In this document: in pieces, positions 35,744-43,540 of the stretch
Numbering within the stretch: position 1 is the first letter of the stretch
How the letters are laid out: each line of letters starts with the position of its first letter
Assembly: GCF_002283365.1 (NCBI RefSeq)
Contig: NZ_MQWD01000001.1
Coordinates: forward strand, 1,219,394-1,283,393
DNA length: 64,000 nucleotides
Direction of reading: 5' to 3'
Origin: Rubrivirga marina
Lineage (GTDB): Bacteria; Bacteroidota; Rhodothermia; Rhodothermales; Rubricoccaceae
Notes under the pieces: generated by a model
Databases searched by the model: none
Seen by the model: the letters and a program-made list of their open reading frames with translations, nothing else
What the model was told of the DNA's origin: nothing
Translations under genes and position numbers: made by a program

Positions 35744-37498
35744 GTGCCCGCCGTCAACGCCGCCCTCTTCCTGACGGGGCTCCTGCTCGTCTTCGGGATC
35801 GCGTCGAGCAAGCTTTCGGCTCGGCTCGGGATGCCGGTGCTCGTGCTGTTCCTCGGGGTCGGGATGCTGGCCGGGTCGGAGGGCGTCGGCGGCGTGGCCT
35901 TCGAGGACTACGGGCTCGCGAACGCGCTCGGGAGCGTGGCCCTCGCGTTCATCCTGTTCGACGGTGGGCTCCGGACGTCGACGAGCGCGCTCCGGAGCGC
36001 GTGGCGGCCGGCGCTCTCGCTCGCCACCGTCGGCGTGTTCGTGACGGCGGCCGTGACCGGGCTCGCGGCCGCCTGGATCCTCGGGCTGCCCGTCCTCCAC
36101 GGGCTCCTGCTGGGGGCCATCGTCGGGTCGACCGACGCCGCGGCAGTGTTCTCGGTCCTGCGCTCGAGCGGGCTCGCCCTCCCGGAGCGACTCGGGGCGA
36201 CGCTCGAAGTCGAGAGCGGGTCGAACGACCCGATGGCCATCTTCCTCACGCTCGGGCTCGTCGGCGTCCTCGCCGGGACCGGCGCCGACGCCGGGTCGCT
36301 GGCGCTCCTGTTCGGGCTCCAGTTCGGGGTCGGCGGGGCCGTCGGCGTGGGCGTGGGGCTGGCGGCGGCGTGGGCCGTCGGCCGGGCGAACCTCGACGCG
36401 CCCGGGCTCTACCCCGTGCTCGTGACCGCGTTCGGGCTCCTCGCGTTCGGGCTCGCGGCGGTCATGGGCGGGAGCGGGTTCCTGGCCGTCTACCTCGCCG
36501 GGATCGTGCTCGGCAACAGCGCCCTCGTCTTCCGGCGAGGCATCTTCATGTTCCACGACGCGGTCGCCTGGCTGGCCCAGATCGCCCTGTTCGTGCTCCT
36601 CGGGCTCTTGAGCTTCCCGAGCCGGCTGCTCGCGGTCGCCGGCCCCGCTCTCGCCGTAGCCGCCGTGTTGATCCTCGTCGCCCGTCCGCTCGGCGTGGCG
36701 CTGTCGCTGGCGCCGTTCCGGTTCACGGCGCGCGAGGGGGCGTTCGTGTCGTGGGTCGGGCTGAAGGGGGCCGTCCCGATCACGCTCGCGACGTTCCCGC
36801 TCCTGGCGGGCGTCGAGGGTGCCGAGGCCCTGTTCGACGTCGTGTTCTTCGTGGTCTTGGTGTCGGCGGTGAGCCAGGGCTGGTCGCTCCCGCTCGCGGC
36901 GCGGTGGCTGCGGATCGGCCGCCCGGCCGACCCGGCGCCGCCCGTCACCGTCGACCTCCACGCGCTCCGCCACGTCGACGGCGACGTCGTCGACTACACC
37001 GTCGCGCCGTCGGCCCGGGTGGCGGGGCAGCTCCTCCGCGACCTCGCGTTCCCGGACGGCGTGGCCGTCACGCTCGTCGTCCGTGACGGGGCCGTGGTCG
37101 TGCCGCGGGGCGGGACGGCCCTCCGGCCCGGCGACCACGTGTTCGTCGCGATGCGGACCCGGCTGAAGCCGCTCGTCGACCGCCTCTTCGACCCCGAGGC
37201 GCGGACGCCACCGCTCGCCGACGGCCTCGCGCTCGCGTTCCCGGCCGCGAGCACGCTCGGCCAGCTCCACCGCTTTTTCGGGCTCCCCGGCCCGACGTGG
37301 TCGGCGGACCCGGTCGGCGGACTCGTCGCCGACGGCGGCCCGTCCCGCCTCGGCCCGTTCCTCGTCGAGCCGTCGGACGACCCCGAGTTCGTCCGCCTCA
37401 CGCACGCCCCTGAGCCAGAGGTCCCGGAGGGCGCGTCCGAGGAGGGGAGGCCGGAGGCCGGTCCCCCCGAGCCCGCGGTGGCCCCGCAGGGCGCGTGA
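35744..37498 (+). CDS. CvrA/NhaP2-type potassium/proton antiporter
   Basis: 584 residues: ~12 hydrophobic segments of the CPA1 family (LFLTGLLLVFGIASSKLSARLGMPVLVLFLGVGMLAGSEG; GSTDAAAVFSVLRSSGL; LEVESGSNDPMAIFLTLGL with the ion-binding SND(P) residues), ending near residue 390, then a cytoplasmic TrkA-C-like domain (VDYTVAPSARVAGQLLRDLAFPDGVAVTLVVRDG ... LRPGDHVFVAMRT) and a CorC/HlyC-like tail. It probably exchanges K+ (or Na+) for H+ at the inner membrane. GTG 35744 is chosen because the family N-terminus (AALFLTG) begins right after it. It is divergent from arsR and close to its operator. Confidence 0.85.
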   Translation: MPAVNAALFLTGLLLVFGIASSKLSARLGMPVLVLFLGVGMLAGSEGVGGVAFEDYGLANALGSVALAFILFDGGLRTSTSALRSAWRPALSLATVGVFVTAAVTGLAAAWILGLPVLHGLLLGAIVGSTDAAAVFSVLRSSGLALPERLGATLEVESGSNDPMAIFLTLGLVGVLAGTGADAGSLALLFGLQFGVGGAVGVGVGLAAAWAVGRANLDAPGLYPVLVTAFGLLAFGLAAVMGGSGFLAVYLAGIVLGNSALVFRRGIFMFHDAVAWLAQIALFVLLGLLSFPSRLLAVAGPALAVAAVLILVARPLGVALSLAPFRFTAREGAFVSWVGLKGAVPITLATFPLLAGVEGAEALFDVVFFVVLVSAVSQGWSLPLAARWLRIGRPADPAPPVTVDLHALRHVDGDVVDYTVAPSARVAGQLLRDLAFPDGVAVTLVVRDGAVVVPRGGTALRPGDHVFVAMRTRLKPLVDRLFDPEARTPPLADGLALAFPAASTLGQLHRFFGLPGPTWSADPVGGLVADGGPSRLGPFLVEPSDDPEFVRLTHAPEPEVPEGASEEGRPEAGPPEPAVAPQGA

Positions 37499-37578
37499 GC
37501 GGGACCCGTCCCGTTAGCACCGACGGGCAGCTCGAACCGGCACCCGACGCCGAGCGCGGGCAGGGGACGCCGGGCCGG

Positions 37579-39900
37579 TCAGTAGACCAGCCGCTGGGGC
37601 AGGTTCTGCTCCACGACGATCTCGCCCGAGCGCTCGACGGTGTTGTCGGCGTGGGTGTTGTTCTTGGCACCCCACAGGACGGCCACCCGCTCGACCTCGT
37701 TGTCGCGGAACGTGTTGCCCGAGAGGTCGACGTTGATGATCCCGTACGTCCCGAGGAGGACGTCGTCGGCGTCGTCGGCCCCGCTCCCCGTGACCGTCGT
37801 GCCGCGGACGACGAGCGTCCCGCCGACCGTCGACTCGTCGTACCCGCCGCGGTAGTAGTCGATGACGTTCGAGCCGACGGTCTCGAACCGGCTGTCGAGG
37901 ACGACCACCCGCTCGGCGTTGTAGTCGCCCCGGTCGTCGTCCTCGGCCGCCAGCTCCAGCCCGTTCGCGACGTCCCGGACCCGGACGCGCTCGAGGCGGA
38001 CGAGGTCGGCGAACGAATGCTTGTAGGCCCGGAGCACGGCGTCGAATCCGGAAATCTCCGCGTCCTCGACCTCGAGGGTGTACAGGCTCGACATCCCGCT
38101 CCGCAACGGCGCGAACGCAAGCGTCTCAGCGCCGCCGTGCAGGACGACGTTCGCGAGTCGGAGGTGACCGCCCGGGTTCATCTCGAACGCGGGCGTGCCG
38201 GCTCCGCCAGCGTAGCGGATCACGGGCCGGTCGCCGGGGTCGGCGGCGCGGACGGTGACCTCCTGGTCGATGGCGAGGGGCGTCACGATCTCGTAGGCGC
38301 CCCCTGCGAGTTCGATCACGTCGCCCTCGCCCGCCTCCGCGACGGCGCGGGCCAACTCGTCCGGCGTGCGCACCGCGTGGGTCTGGCCGGGTCCGTCCGC
38401 CTCGGCGCCGGGGCGGAACCAGGCGGGGCCGTAGCGGGACGGGTCGAACAGGTCGACGGCCTCGGGCGCCGTCCCGTTCGTCGCGCCGACCGCGTTCTGC
38501 TCGCCGCGCGGCTGGCCGAAGAGGTCGCGGTCGATCTGGTCGAACTCGAACCCGTGGTGCACGGGCACCGCGGCGACCCCGTCCATGGCGACCCAGACGT
38601 CGTCGACCACCTCGGTCATCGTCAGGTCCCGCTCCACGAGCCCCTCGACGCCCTCGAACGGGACACCCTGGTTGTCGATCACGTTGCTCCGAAACTCGAT
38701 CCCGTCGATCGAGTCGACGCGCAGGATCGGGGTGCCGTCACCCTCCGAGTTGTAGAGGACGTTGTTGGCGAAGAGCGTCCGGACGGGCGGCTGGTCCCGG
38801 ATCTCCGACGGCGGCAGAACCTCGGCTTGGTCCACGTTCGAGCCGACGCCGATCTGCCACGGGGACTCCGTGTCGACCCACGTGTTGTGGGCGACCGTCA
38901 CGTCGGTGACCTGGAAGTACCGGTTGATCGAGGACCGGTAGATCCCGTTCATCAGCGCGAGCGGCGCCCGGAATTCCTCCCCCCGCAGACCGAAAAAGTA
39001 GTTGTTCGTGACCCGGTGCCCGGTGCCGATCAGGCGGACGCCGCCGAAGTACGGGTTCGCGCCGTCGCCGATGAACACGTTGCCGTCGACGGTGACGTAG
39101 GCCCCGTGCCGGGTGACGAGCGAGCCCTCGCTGTGGTAGAAGACGTTGCCCCGGAACTCGTTGAAGTTGGACTTGCTCGAGATCACCTCGACCTCGCCGT
39201 CGCACCGGTCGAACAGGTTGTCCTCGACGAGCGTGTGGCTCGGGGACATCGACGTGCTGCTGTCGCCGATCTGCAAGGTCTCGGCGCTCGGCCCGCCCTT
39301 GGGCGGCCGCGGCCCGAAGTGGTTGTTCGTAATCCGGTGGTAGTTGAACGCGCTCGGGGTCCCCTCGAGGTCGACCCGGATGGTCGGGCCGCGGTTCGAC
39401 TTGCCGGCGAGGTAGCAGCGGTCGAGCTGGTTGTGGCGGCCCCGGAACCGGACCCAGAGGTCGGTCTGGTCCCGCTGCGGCTGGTTGTACCCCTCGATCA
39501 CACAGTTCGTCACCCGGCTGTGGTTCGCGAGCGAGTCGTCGCTGACGGCGAACTGGATGACGGCGTCGCCGGGCGCGGCCCCGTCGCGGAAGTGGAGCCC
39601 GTCGACGACGAGGTGCTCGCCGGCCAACCAGAGGTCCGACGCGCCCCGGACGACGACGCCCCCCGGCGTCTCGGCGCGGAGCGTGATCGGGGCTTCGGCC
39701 GTCCCCGTCCCGACGAGCCGGATGCGGACGTCGCTCCACTCACCGTCGGCCATGACGATCTCGGTCCCGGGCCCGGCGCCCGCGATGGCCGCGTCGAGCT
39801 CGGCCGCAGTGGCGACGCGGACGGTCGTCTGGGCGCCCGCGGCCGGCAGGAGAGCGGCCAGCGTGGCCAGGGCGGCGAGGAGCGGCAGGGATCGCGTCAT
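37579..39900 (-). CDS. Two-domain PL6 alginate lyase (AlyGC-like)
   Basis: 773 residues: signal peptide MTRSLPLLAALATLAALLPAAGAQ, a catalytic beta-helix (~25-440) with Lys243 in EVISSKSNFN and Arg264 in LVTRHGAYV, spaced 21 as in AlyGC, and a second beta-helix domain (~490-770; LRLANVVLHGG, GLELAAEDDDRGDYNAERVVVLDSRF). The two-domain build and length match exolytic PL6 enzymes that release monomeric unsaturated uronate. No T9SS domain is present, so it is likely periplasmic, in contrast to the T9SS-tagged PL6 at 27505. It is divergent from the PL17 gene, and both share the promoter region with the GntR-type operator. A minus-strand TACTTTG near 39960-39966 may be its -7 box. Confidence 0.9.
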   Translation of the reverse strand: MTRSLPLLAALATLAALLPAAGAQTTVRVATAAELDAAIAGAGPGTEIVMADGEWSDVRIRLVGTGTAEAPITLRAETPGGVVVRGASDLWLAGEHLVVDGLHFRDGAAPGDAVIQFAVSDDSLANHSRVTNCVIEGYNQPQRDQTDLWVRFRGRHNQLDRCYLAGKSNRGPTIRVDLEGTPSAFNYHRITNNHFGPRPPKGGPSAETLQIGDSSTSMSPSHTLVEDNLFDRCDGEVEVISSKSNFNEFRGNVFYHSEGSLVTRHGAYVTVDGNVFIGDGANPYFGGVRLIGTGHRVTNNYFFGLRGEEFRAPLALMNGIYRSSINRYFQVTDVTVAHNTWVDTESPWQIGVGSNVDQAEVLPPSEIRDQPPVRTLFANNVLYNSEGDGTPILRVDSIDGIEFRSNVIDNQGVPFEGVEGLVERDLTMTEVVDDVWVAMDGVAAVPVHHGFEFDQIDRDLFGQPRGEQNAVGATNGTAPEAVDLFDPSRYGPAWFRPGAEADGPGQTHAVRTPDELARAVAEAGEGDVIELAGGAYEIVTPLAIDQEVTVRAADPGDRPVIRYAGGAGTPAFEMNPGGHLRLANVVLHGGAETLAFAPLRSGMSSLYTLEVEDAEISGFDAVLRAYKHSFADLVRLERVRVRDVANGLELAAEDDDRGDYNAERVVVLDSRFETVGSNVIDYYRGGYDESTVGGTLVVRGTTVTGSGADDADDVLLGTYGIINVDLSGNTFRDNEVERVAVLWGAKNNTHADNTVERSGEIVVEQNLPQRLVY

Positions 39901-39977
39901 GGGAGCGGAGCGGTGGCGAGCGCGGCGGCCCGTTCGAGTGACGAGGGGTGCGGAAGGGGCAAAGTACGCCAATCGGC

Positions 39978-40009
39978 TTGACTTGTATGACATGTTACAG
40001 GTAGAATAC
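39978..40009. promoter_or_regulatory. Divergent PL6/PL17 promoter with GntR-type operator
   Basis: TGTATGACATGTTACA (39984-39999) is identical to the sites at 19770 and 49885. On the plus strand it sits between TTGAC (39978-39982) and TAGAATAC (40002-40009), 19 bases apart, the same layout as at the receptor promoter. On the minus strand it overlaps the expected upstream region of the PL6 promoter, so one bound repressor could silence both lyases. Confidence 0.7.
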
Positions 40010-40018
40010 GCCCGAACC

Positions 40019-40030
40019 GGAAGCGCTCCC
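40019..40030. promoter_or_regulatory. CRE-like site GGAAGCGCTCCC
   Basis: GGAAGCGCTCCC resembles the palindrome GGAAGCGCTTCC at 19802. It lies 20 bases past the GntR-type site and 33 bases before the PL17 start. Confidence 0.45.
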
Positions 40031-40062
40031 ACTTCGACGGACGCGACCTGCCCCCGTCCTCG

Positions 40063-42288
40063 ATGCCCGTGCTCCGCCTCCTTTCGCTCGCCGCGCTCCT
40101 CTTCGGCGGTACCGCCTGCGCACAGGGGACGGCCACGAGCGCGCCCGCCTCGGGCGTTGAGGCGGTGCACCCGAACGTCTTCGTCTCCGCCGACGAGATC
40201 GCGGCGATCCGCGCCGCCCGCGGGCAGTACGCCCTGCTCGACGCCACCATCGAGGCCGATGTCGTCATGATGGAGGCGGCGTTGGGGGAGCCGATCGAGA
40301 CGCCACCGCCGGGCGAGGCCGGCGGCTACGCCCACGAGCGGCACAAGCAGAACTACCGCGAGATGATGGCGGCCGGGCTGCTCTACCAGATCACCGGAGA
40401 GCGCCGCTACGCCGACTTCGTCCGCGACATGCTGCTGCAGTACGCGGAGATGTACCCGGCCCTCGGCCCCCACCCGATGAGCGAGCGCCAGGTGCCGGGC
40501 AAGCTGTTCCACCAGCTCCTCAACGAGAACGTCTGGCTCGTCCACACCATCGTCGGCTACGACAACGTCTACGACGCGCTGACCGAGGCGGAGCGGGCGA
40601 CGATCGAAGCGAACGTGTTCCGGCCCATGCTCGAGTGGTTCACGGGCGAGGGCGCGTTCTCGCTCGACCGGATCCACAACCACGGGACGTGGGCGGCCGC
40701 CAGCGTGGGGATGGCCGGCTACGTCCTCGGCGACCGCGACCTCGTGGAGCAGGCGCTCTACGGGACCGACAAGTCCGGCGAGGCGGGCTTCCTCCGCCAA
40801 CTCGACGAGCTGTTCTCGCCCGACGGCTACTACATGGAGGGGCCGTACTACGCCCGCTACGCCATCTGGCCGTTCTTCTACTTCGCCGAGGCGATCGCGC
40901 GGAACGAGCCCGCGCTCGACATCTACGCCTACCGCGACGGGATCCTCGAGAAGGCGCTCTACGCGACGGTCCAGACGGCCTGGCCCGACGGGACGCTTCC
41001 GGCGCTCAACGACGGCAGCCTGTACATGTCCGTGGCCGCGCCGGGCGTCGTGCTCGGGACCGACCTCGTCTACGACCGCTACGGCAACGACCCGACGCTC
41101 CTGGGCGTGGCCCGCTTCCAAGGCCAGGTGATCCTCAACGGCTCCGGGCTGGCGGTCGCCCGGGCCTACGCCGCCGCCGAGACGATCCCCGAGATGACGT
41201 GGGAGAGCGTCGAGTTCCGCGACGGCGCCGACGGCGAAGGCGGCGGCCTCGGCATCCTCCGCGCCGGGACGGGCGAGGGCCAGACGGTCGCGCTCATGAA
41301 GTACGGCGTCCACGGCCTCGGCCACGGCCACTTCGACAAGCTGGGGCTCATCCTCTGGGACCAGGGCCGCGACGTCCTCGACGACTACGGCTTCGCCCGC
41401 TTCGTCAACGTCGAGCCGAAGTACGGCGGGCGCTACCTCCCGGAGAACGACACGTGGGCCAAGCAGACGCTCGCCCACAACACGGTCGTGGTCGACGGCC
41501 GGAGCCAGAACGACGGCGACCGGCGCGAGGCGGACGCCATGCACGCCGATCGCCACTTTTTCGACGGCGACGCGAGCGATGGCGTCCAGGCCGTGAGCGC
41601 GTATGCGCGCGGCTACTACCCCGGCGTCGACATGCAGCGGACCGTGCTCCTCGTCGAGGACGACGCCTTCGACCACCCGATCCTGATCGACCTCTTCCGC
41701 CTCGCCGCCGACGCCGAGCACCAGTACGACTACCCGCTCCACTACGACGGCGTCCCGATCACGGCCAGCTTCGACCTCGCGGGCCACGCCGACGCGCTCC
41801 GACCGCTCGGCGACGACGCCGGCTACCAGCACGTCTGGGAGACCGGCCGCGCGAGCGCGACCGGCGACGTCCAGTTTACCTGGCTCGACGGCAACCGCTA
41901 CTACTCGGTGACGACGGCCGGGACGGCGCCGACCGAGATCTTGATGGGCCGGACGGGCGCGAACGACCCCGACTTCAACCTGACGAGCGAGCCGCTCCTC
42001 GTCTTGCGCCGCCGGGCCGCCGACCACCTGTTCGCGAGCGTGATCGAGCCCCACGGCTACTACAGCGGGGCGACCGAGAGCTCGGTCCAGGCCCGCCCCC
42101 GCGTCGCCGCCGTCCGCGTGCTCGGCTCCGACGACGCCGCGAGCGTGGTCGAGATCGAGGACCACGCTGGCGCGCGGTGGCACGTCTTCGTCAACAACGG
42201 CGCGCCCTCCGACGGCCCGCATACGGCCACGGTCGGCGGGCAGGCCGTCACCTGGACCGGCAACGTCGCCGTCCGCCCCGTCCCCTAG
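40063..42288 (+). CDS. PL17 oligoalginate lyase
   Basis: 741 residues: N-terminal signal with a possible lipobox (LFGGTAC, Cys19) or a signal peptidase I site after ACAQ, an alpha/alpha toroid (~35-400) and a heparinase-II/III-like beta-sandwich C-terminal half. IHNHGTW puts Asn206-His207 where Alg17C has its catalytic N201-H202, and GPYYARYAIW places a Tyr near 261 like Y258. YGVHGLGHGHFDKLGLILWDQG carries the second-half catalytic/zinc His residues. Family role: exolytic conversion of oligoalginate to unsaturated monouronate, probably in the periplasm. It has no T9SS domain and is divergent from PL6 with a shared operator. Confidence 0.92.
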   Translation: MPVLRLLSLAALLFGGTACAQGTATSAPASGVEAVHPNVFVSADEIAAIRAARGQYALLDATIEADVVMMEAALGEPIETPPPGEAGGYAHERHKQNYREMMAAGLLYQITGERRYADFVRDMLLQYAEMYPALGPHPMSERQVPGKLFHQLLNENVWLVHTIVGYDNVYDALTEAERATIEANVFRPMLEWFTGEGAFSLDRIHNHGTWAAASVGMAGYVLGDRDLVEQALYGTDKSGEAGFLRQLDELFSPDGYYMEGPYYARYAIWPFFYFAEAIARNEPALDIYAYRDGILEKALYATVQTAWPDGTLPALNDGSLYMSVAAPGVVLGTDLVYDRYGNDPTLLGVARFQGQVILNGSGLAVARAYAAAETIPEMTWESVEFRDGADGEGGGLGILRAGTGEGQTVALMKYGVHGLGHGHFDKLGLILWDQGRDVLDDYGFARFVNVEPKYGGRYLPENDTWAKQTLAHNTVVVDGRSQNDGDRREADAMHADRHFFDGDASDGVQAVSAYARGYYPGVDMQRTVLLVEDDAFDHPILIDLFRLAADAEHQYDYPLHYDGVPITASFDLAGHADALRPLGDDAGYQHVWETGRASATGDVQFTWLDGNRYYSVTTAGTAPTEILMGRTGANDPDFNLTSEPLLVLRRRAADHLFASVIEPHGYYSGATESSVQARPRVAAVRVLGSDDAASVVEIEDHAGARWHVFVNNGAPSDGPHTATVGGQAVTWTGNVAVRPVP

Positions 42289-42345
42289 CTCCCCCCGTTC
42301 CCGACTGGCGGCCTTCCGCCGGCACCCATTCACCCCCTCGAACAC

Positions 42346-43101
42346 GTGATCGACCTCTCTGGAAAGACCGCCCTCGTCACCGGTGGCGGCCGCGACATCG
42401 GCAAAGCCATCTGCCACCGCCTGGCCCAGGCCGGCGCCGCCGTCGCCATCAACTACCGCTCCAGCAAGGACGAGGCCGAGGCCGCCGCCAAGGAGATCAC
42501 CGACGCCGGCGGCACCGCCGTCGCCGTCCAGGCCGACGTGACCCAGCCGGACCAGGTCGAGCGGCTCGTCGCCGAGACGTGCGACCAACTCGGCAGCAGC
42601 CTCGACATCCTGGTCAACAACGCCGGCGGGCTCCTCGAGCGCTGCCCGATCACGGAGATGAGCGAGGACCTCTGGGACCGGGTGATGGACGTCAACTTCA
42701 AGAGCGTCTTTCTCGTGACCAAGGCCGCCGCGGCCAAGATGAACGACGGCGGCGCGATCGTGAACCTCTCGTCGCTGGCGGCCCGCAACGGCGGCGGCGG
42801 CGGGGCCGTGGCCTACGCGGCCTCGAAGGGCGGCGTGCTCACGCTCACCCGCGGGCTCGCCAAGGAGCTCTCGGGCCGGAAGATCCGCTGCAACGCCGTC
42901 TCGCCGGGCCTCATCGCCACGACCTTCCACGACACGTTCACCCCCGACGAGGCCCGCCAGCGGACGGCCGCCACGACCGCCGCCGGCCGCGAGGGCGAGG
43001 CCGACGACGTGGCCCAGGCCGTCGTCTTCCTCGCCTCCGACGCGTCCTCCTACATCAACGGCGAGTCGCTCGAGATCAACGGCGGCCTCTACTTCACCTG
43101 A
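42346..43101 (+). CDS. SDR reductase, likely DEH reductase
   Basis: 251 residues, classical SDR: TGGGRDIGKAI cofactor loop (~13-23), VNNAGG, Ser in NLSSLAARNGG, YAASKGG, and NGESLEINGGLYFT at the end. In alginate loci an SDR next to PL17 and KdgF usually reduces 4-deoxy-L-erythro-5-hexoseulose uronate (DEH) to KDG with NAD(P)H. The TGGGRD variant of the glycine motif instead of TGxxxGIG suggests some cofactor preference, which cannot be decided here. Start GTG 42346; KdgF follows after 4 bases. Confidence 0.8.
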   Translation: MIDLSGKTALVTGGGRDIGKAICHRLAQAGAAVAINYRSSKDEAEAAAKEITDAGGTAVAVQADVTQPDQVERLVAETCDQLGSSLDILVNNAGGLLERCPITEMSEDLWDRVMDVNFKSVFLVTKAAAAKMNDGGAIVNLSSLAARNGGGGGAVAYAASKGGVLTLTRGLAKELSGRKIRCNAVSPGLIATTFHDTFTPDEARQRTAATTAAGREGEADDVAQAVVFLASDASSYINGESLEINGGLYFT

Positions 43102-43105
43102 TCCC

Positions 43106-43465
43106 ATGGAGCCGATCATCCAGGGCTCCGGCCCGTTCATCAAGACCGACAACGTCGAGTGGGAGGTGCCCGACCCGGGCATCACCCGCCAGGTGCTGGG
43201 GTACGACGGCGAGCTCATGCTCGTTCGGGTCGTGTTCGAGCAGGGCGCTGTCGGGACGCCGCACCGGCACCCGCACCGCCAGGTGAGCTACGTCTGCAAG
43301 GGGGCCTTCGACGTGACCATCGACGGCAAGACGACGACGCTCCGCGAGGGCGACAGCTTCTTCGTCGAGCCCGACCTCCTCCACGGCGCCGTCTGCACCG
43401 AGGCCGGCGAGCTCCTCGACGTGTTCGCCCCCGCCCGCGAGACGTTCGTCCCCGAGGGCGGCTGA
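43106..43465 (+). CDS. kdgF: KdgF-like cupin (unsaturated uronate to DEH)
   Basis: 119 residues, single cupin: TPHRHPHRQVSYVCKGAFDVTIDGK gives the HxHxxx(Q) metal ligands, and GDSFFVEPDLLHGAVCTEAGELLDVFAPARETFV the second motif with His. Length and motifs match KdgF, which accelerates linearisation of 4,5-unsaturated monouronate from alginate or pectin into DEH. It sits between the SDR reductase and the heparinase-like lyase; a strong hairpin follows. Confidence 0.88.
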   Translation: MEPIIQGSGPFIKTDNVEWEVPDPGITRQVLGYDGELMLVRVVFEQGAVGTPHRHPHRQVSYVCKGAFDVTIDGKTTTLREGDSFFVEPDLLHGAVCTEAGELLDVFAPARETFVPEGG

Positions 43466-43480
43466 GCTTCCTGCCTCGTC

Positions 43481-43512
43481 CGCCTCGGTGCGCCGGTCAG
43501 CGCACCGAGGCG
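43481..43512 (+). terminator. Strong hairpin between kdgF and heparinase-like gene
   Basis: CGCCTCGGTGCGC (43481-43493) and GCGCACCGAGGCG (43500-43512) form a perfect 13-bp stem with a 6-base loop. No T-run follows. It probably reduces transcription into the downstream lyase/TRAP genes or protects the upstream messenger end. Confidence 0.65.
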
Positions 43513-43540
43513 AGCCGTCCCACCACCCCCTCCGTCCGTC

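Noticed and set aside
39901..43218. Large N-terminal extension of the minus-strand PL6 frame across PL17, SDR and KdgF genes
   Set aside because: The PL6 signal peptide starts at ATG 39900; the upstream part is an antisense shadow of three real genes.
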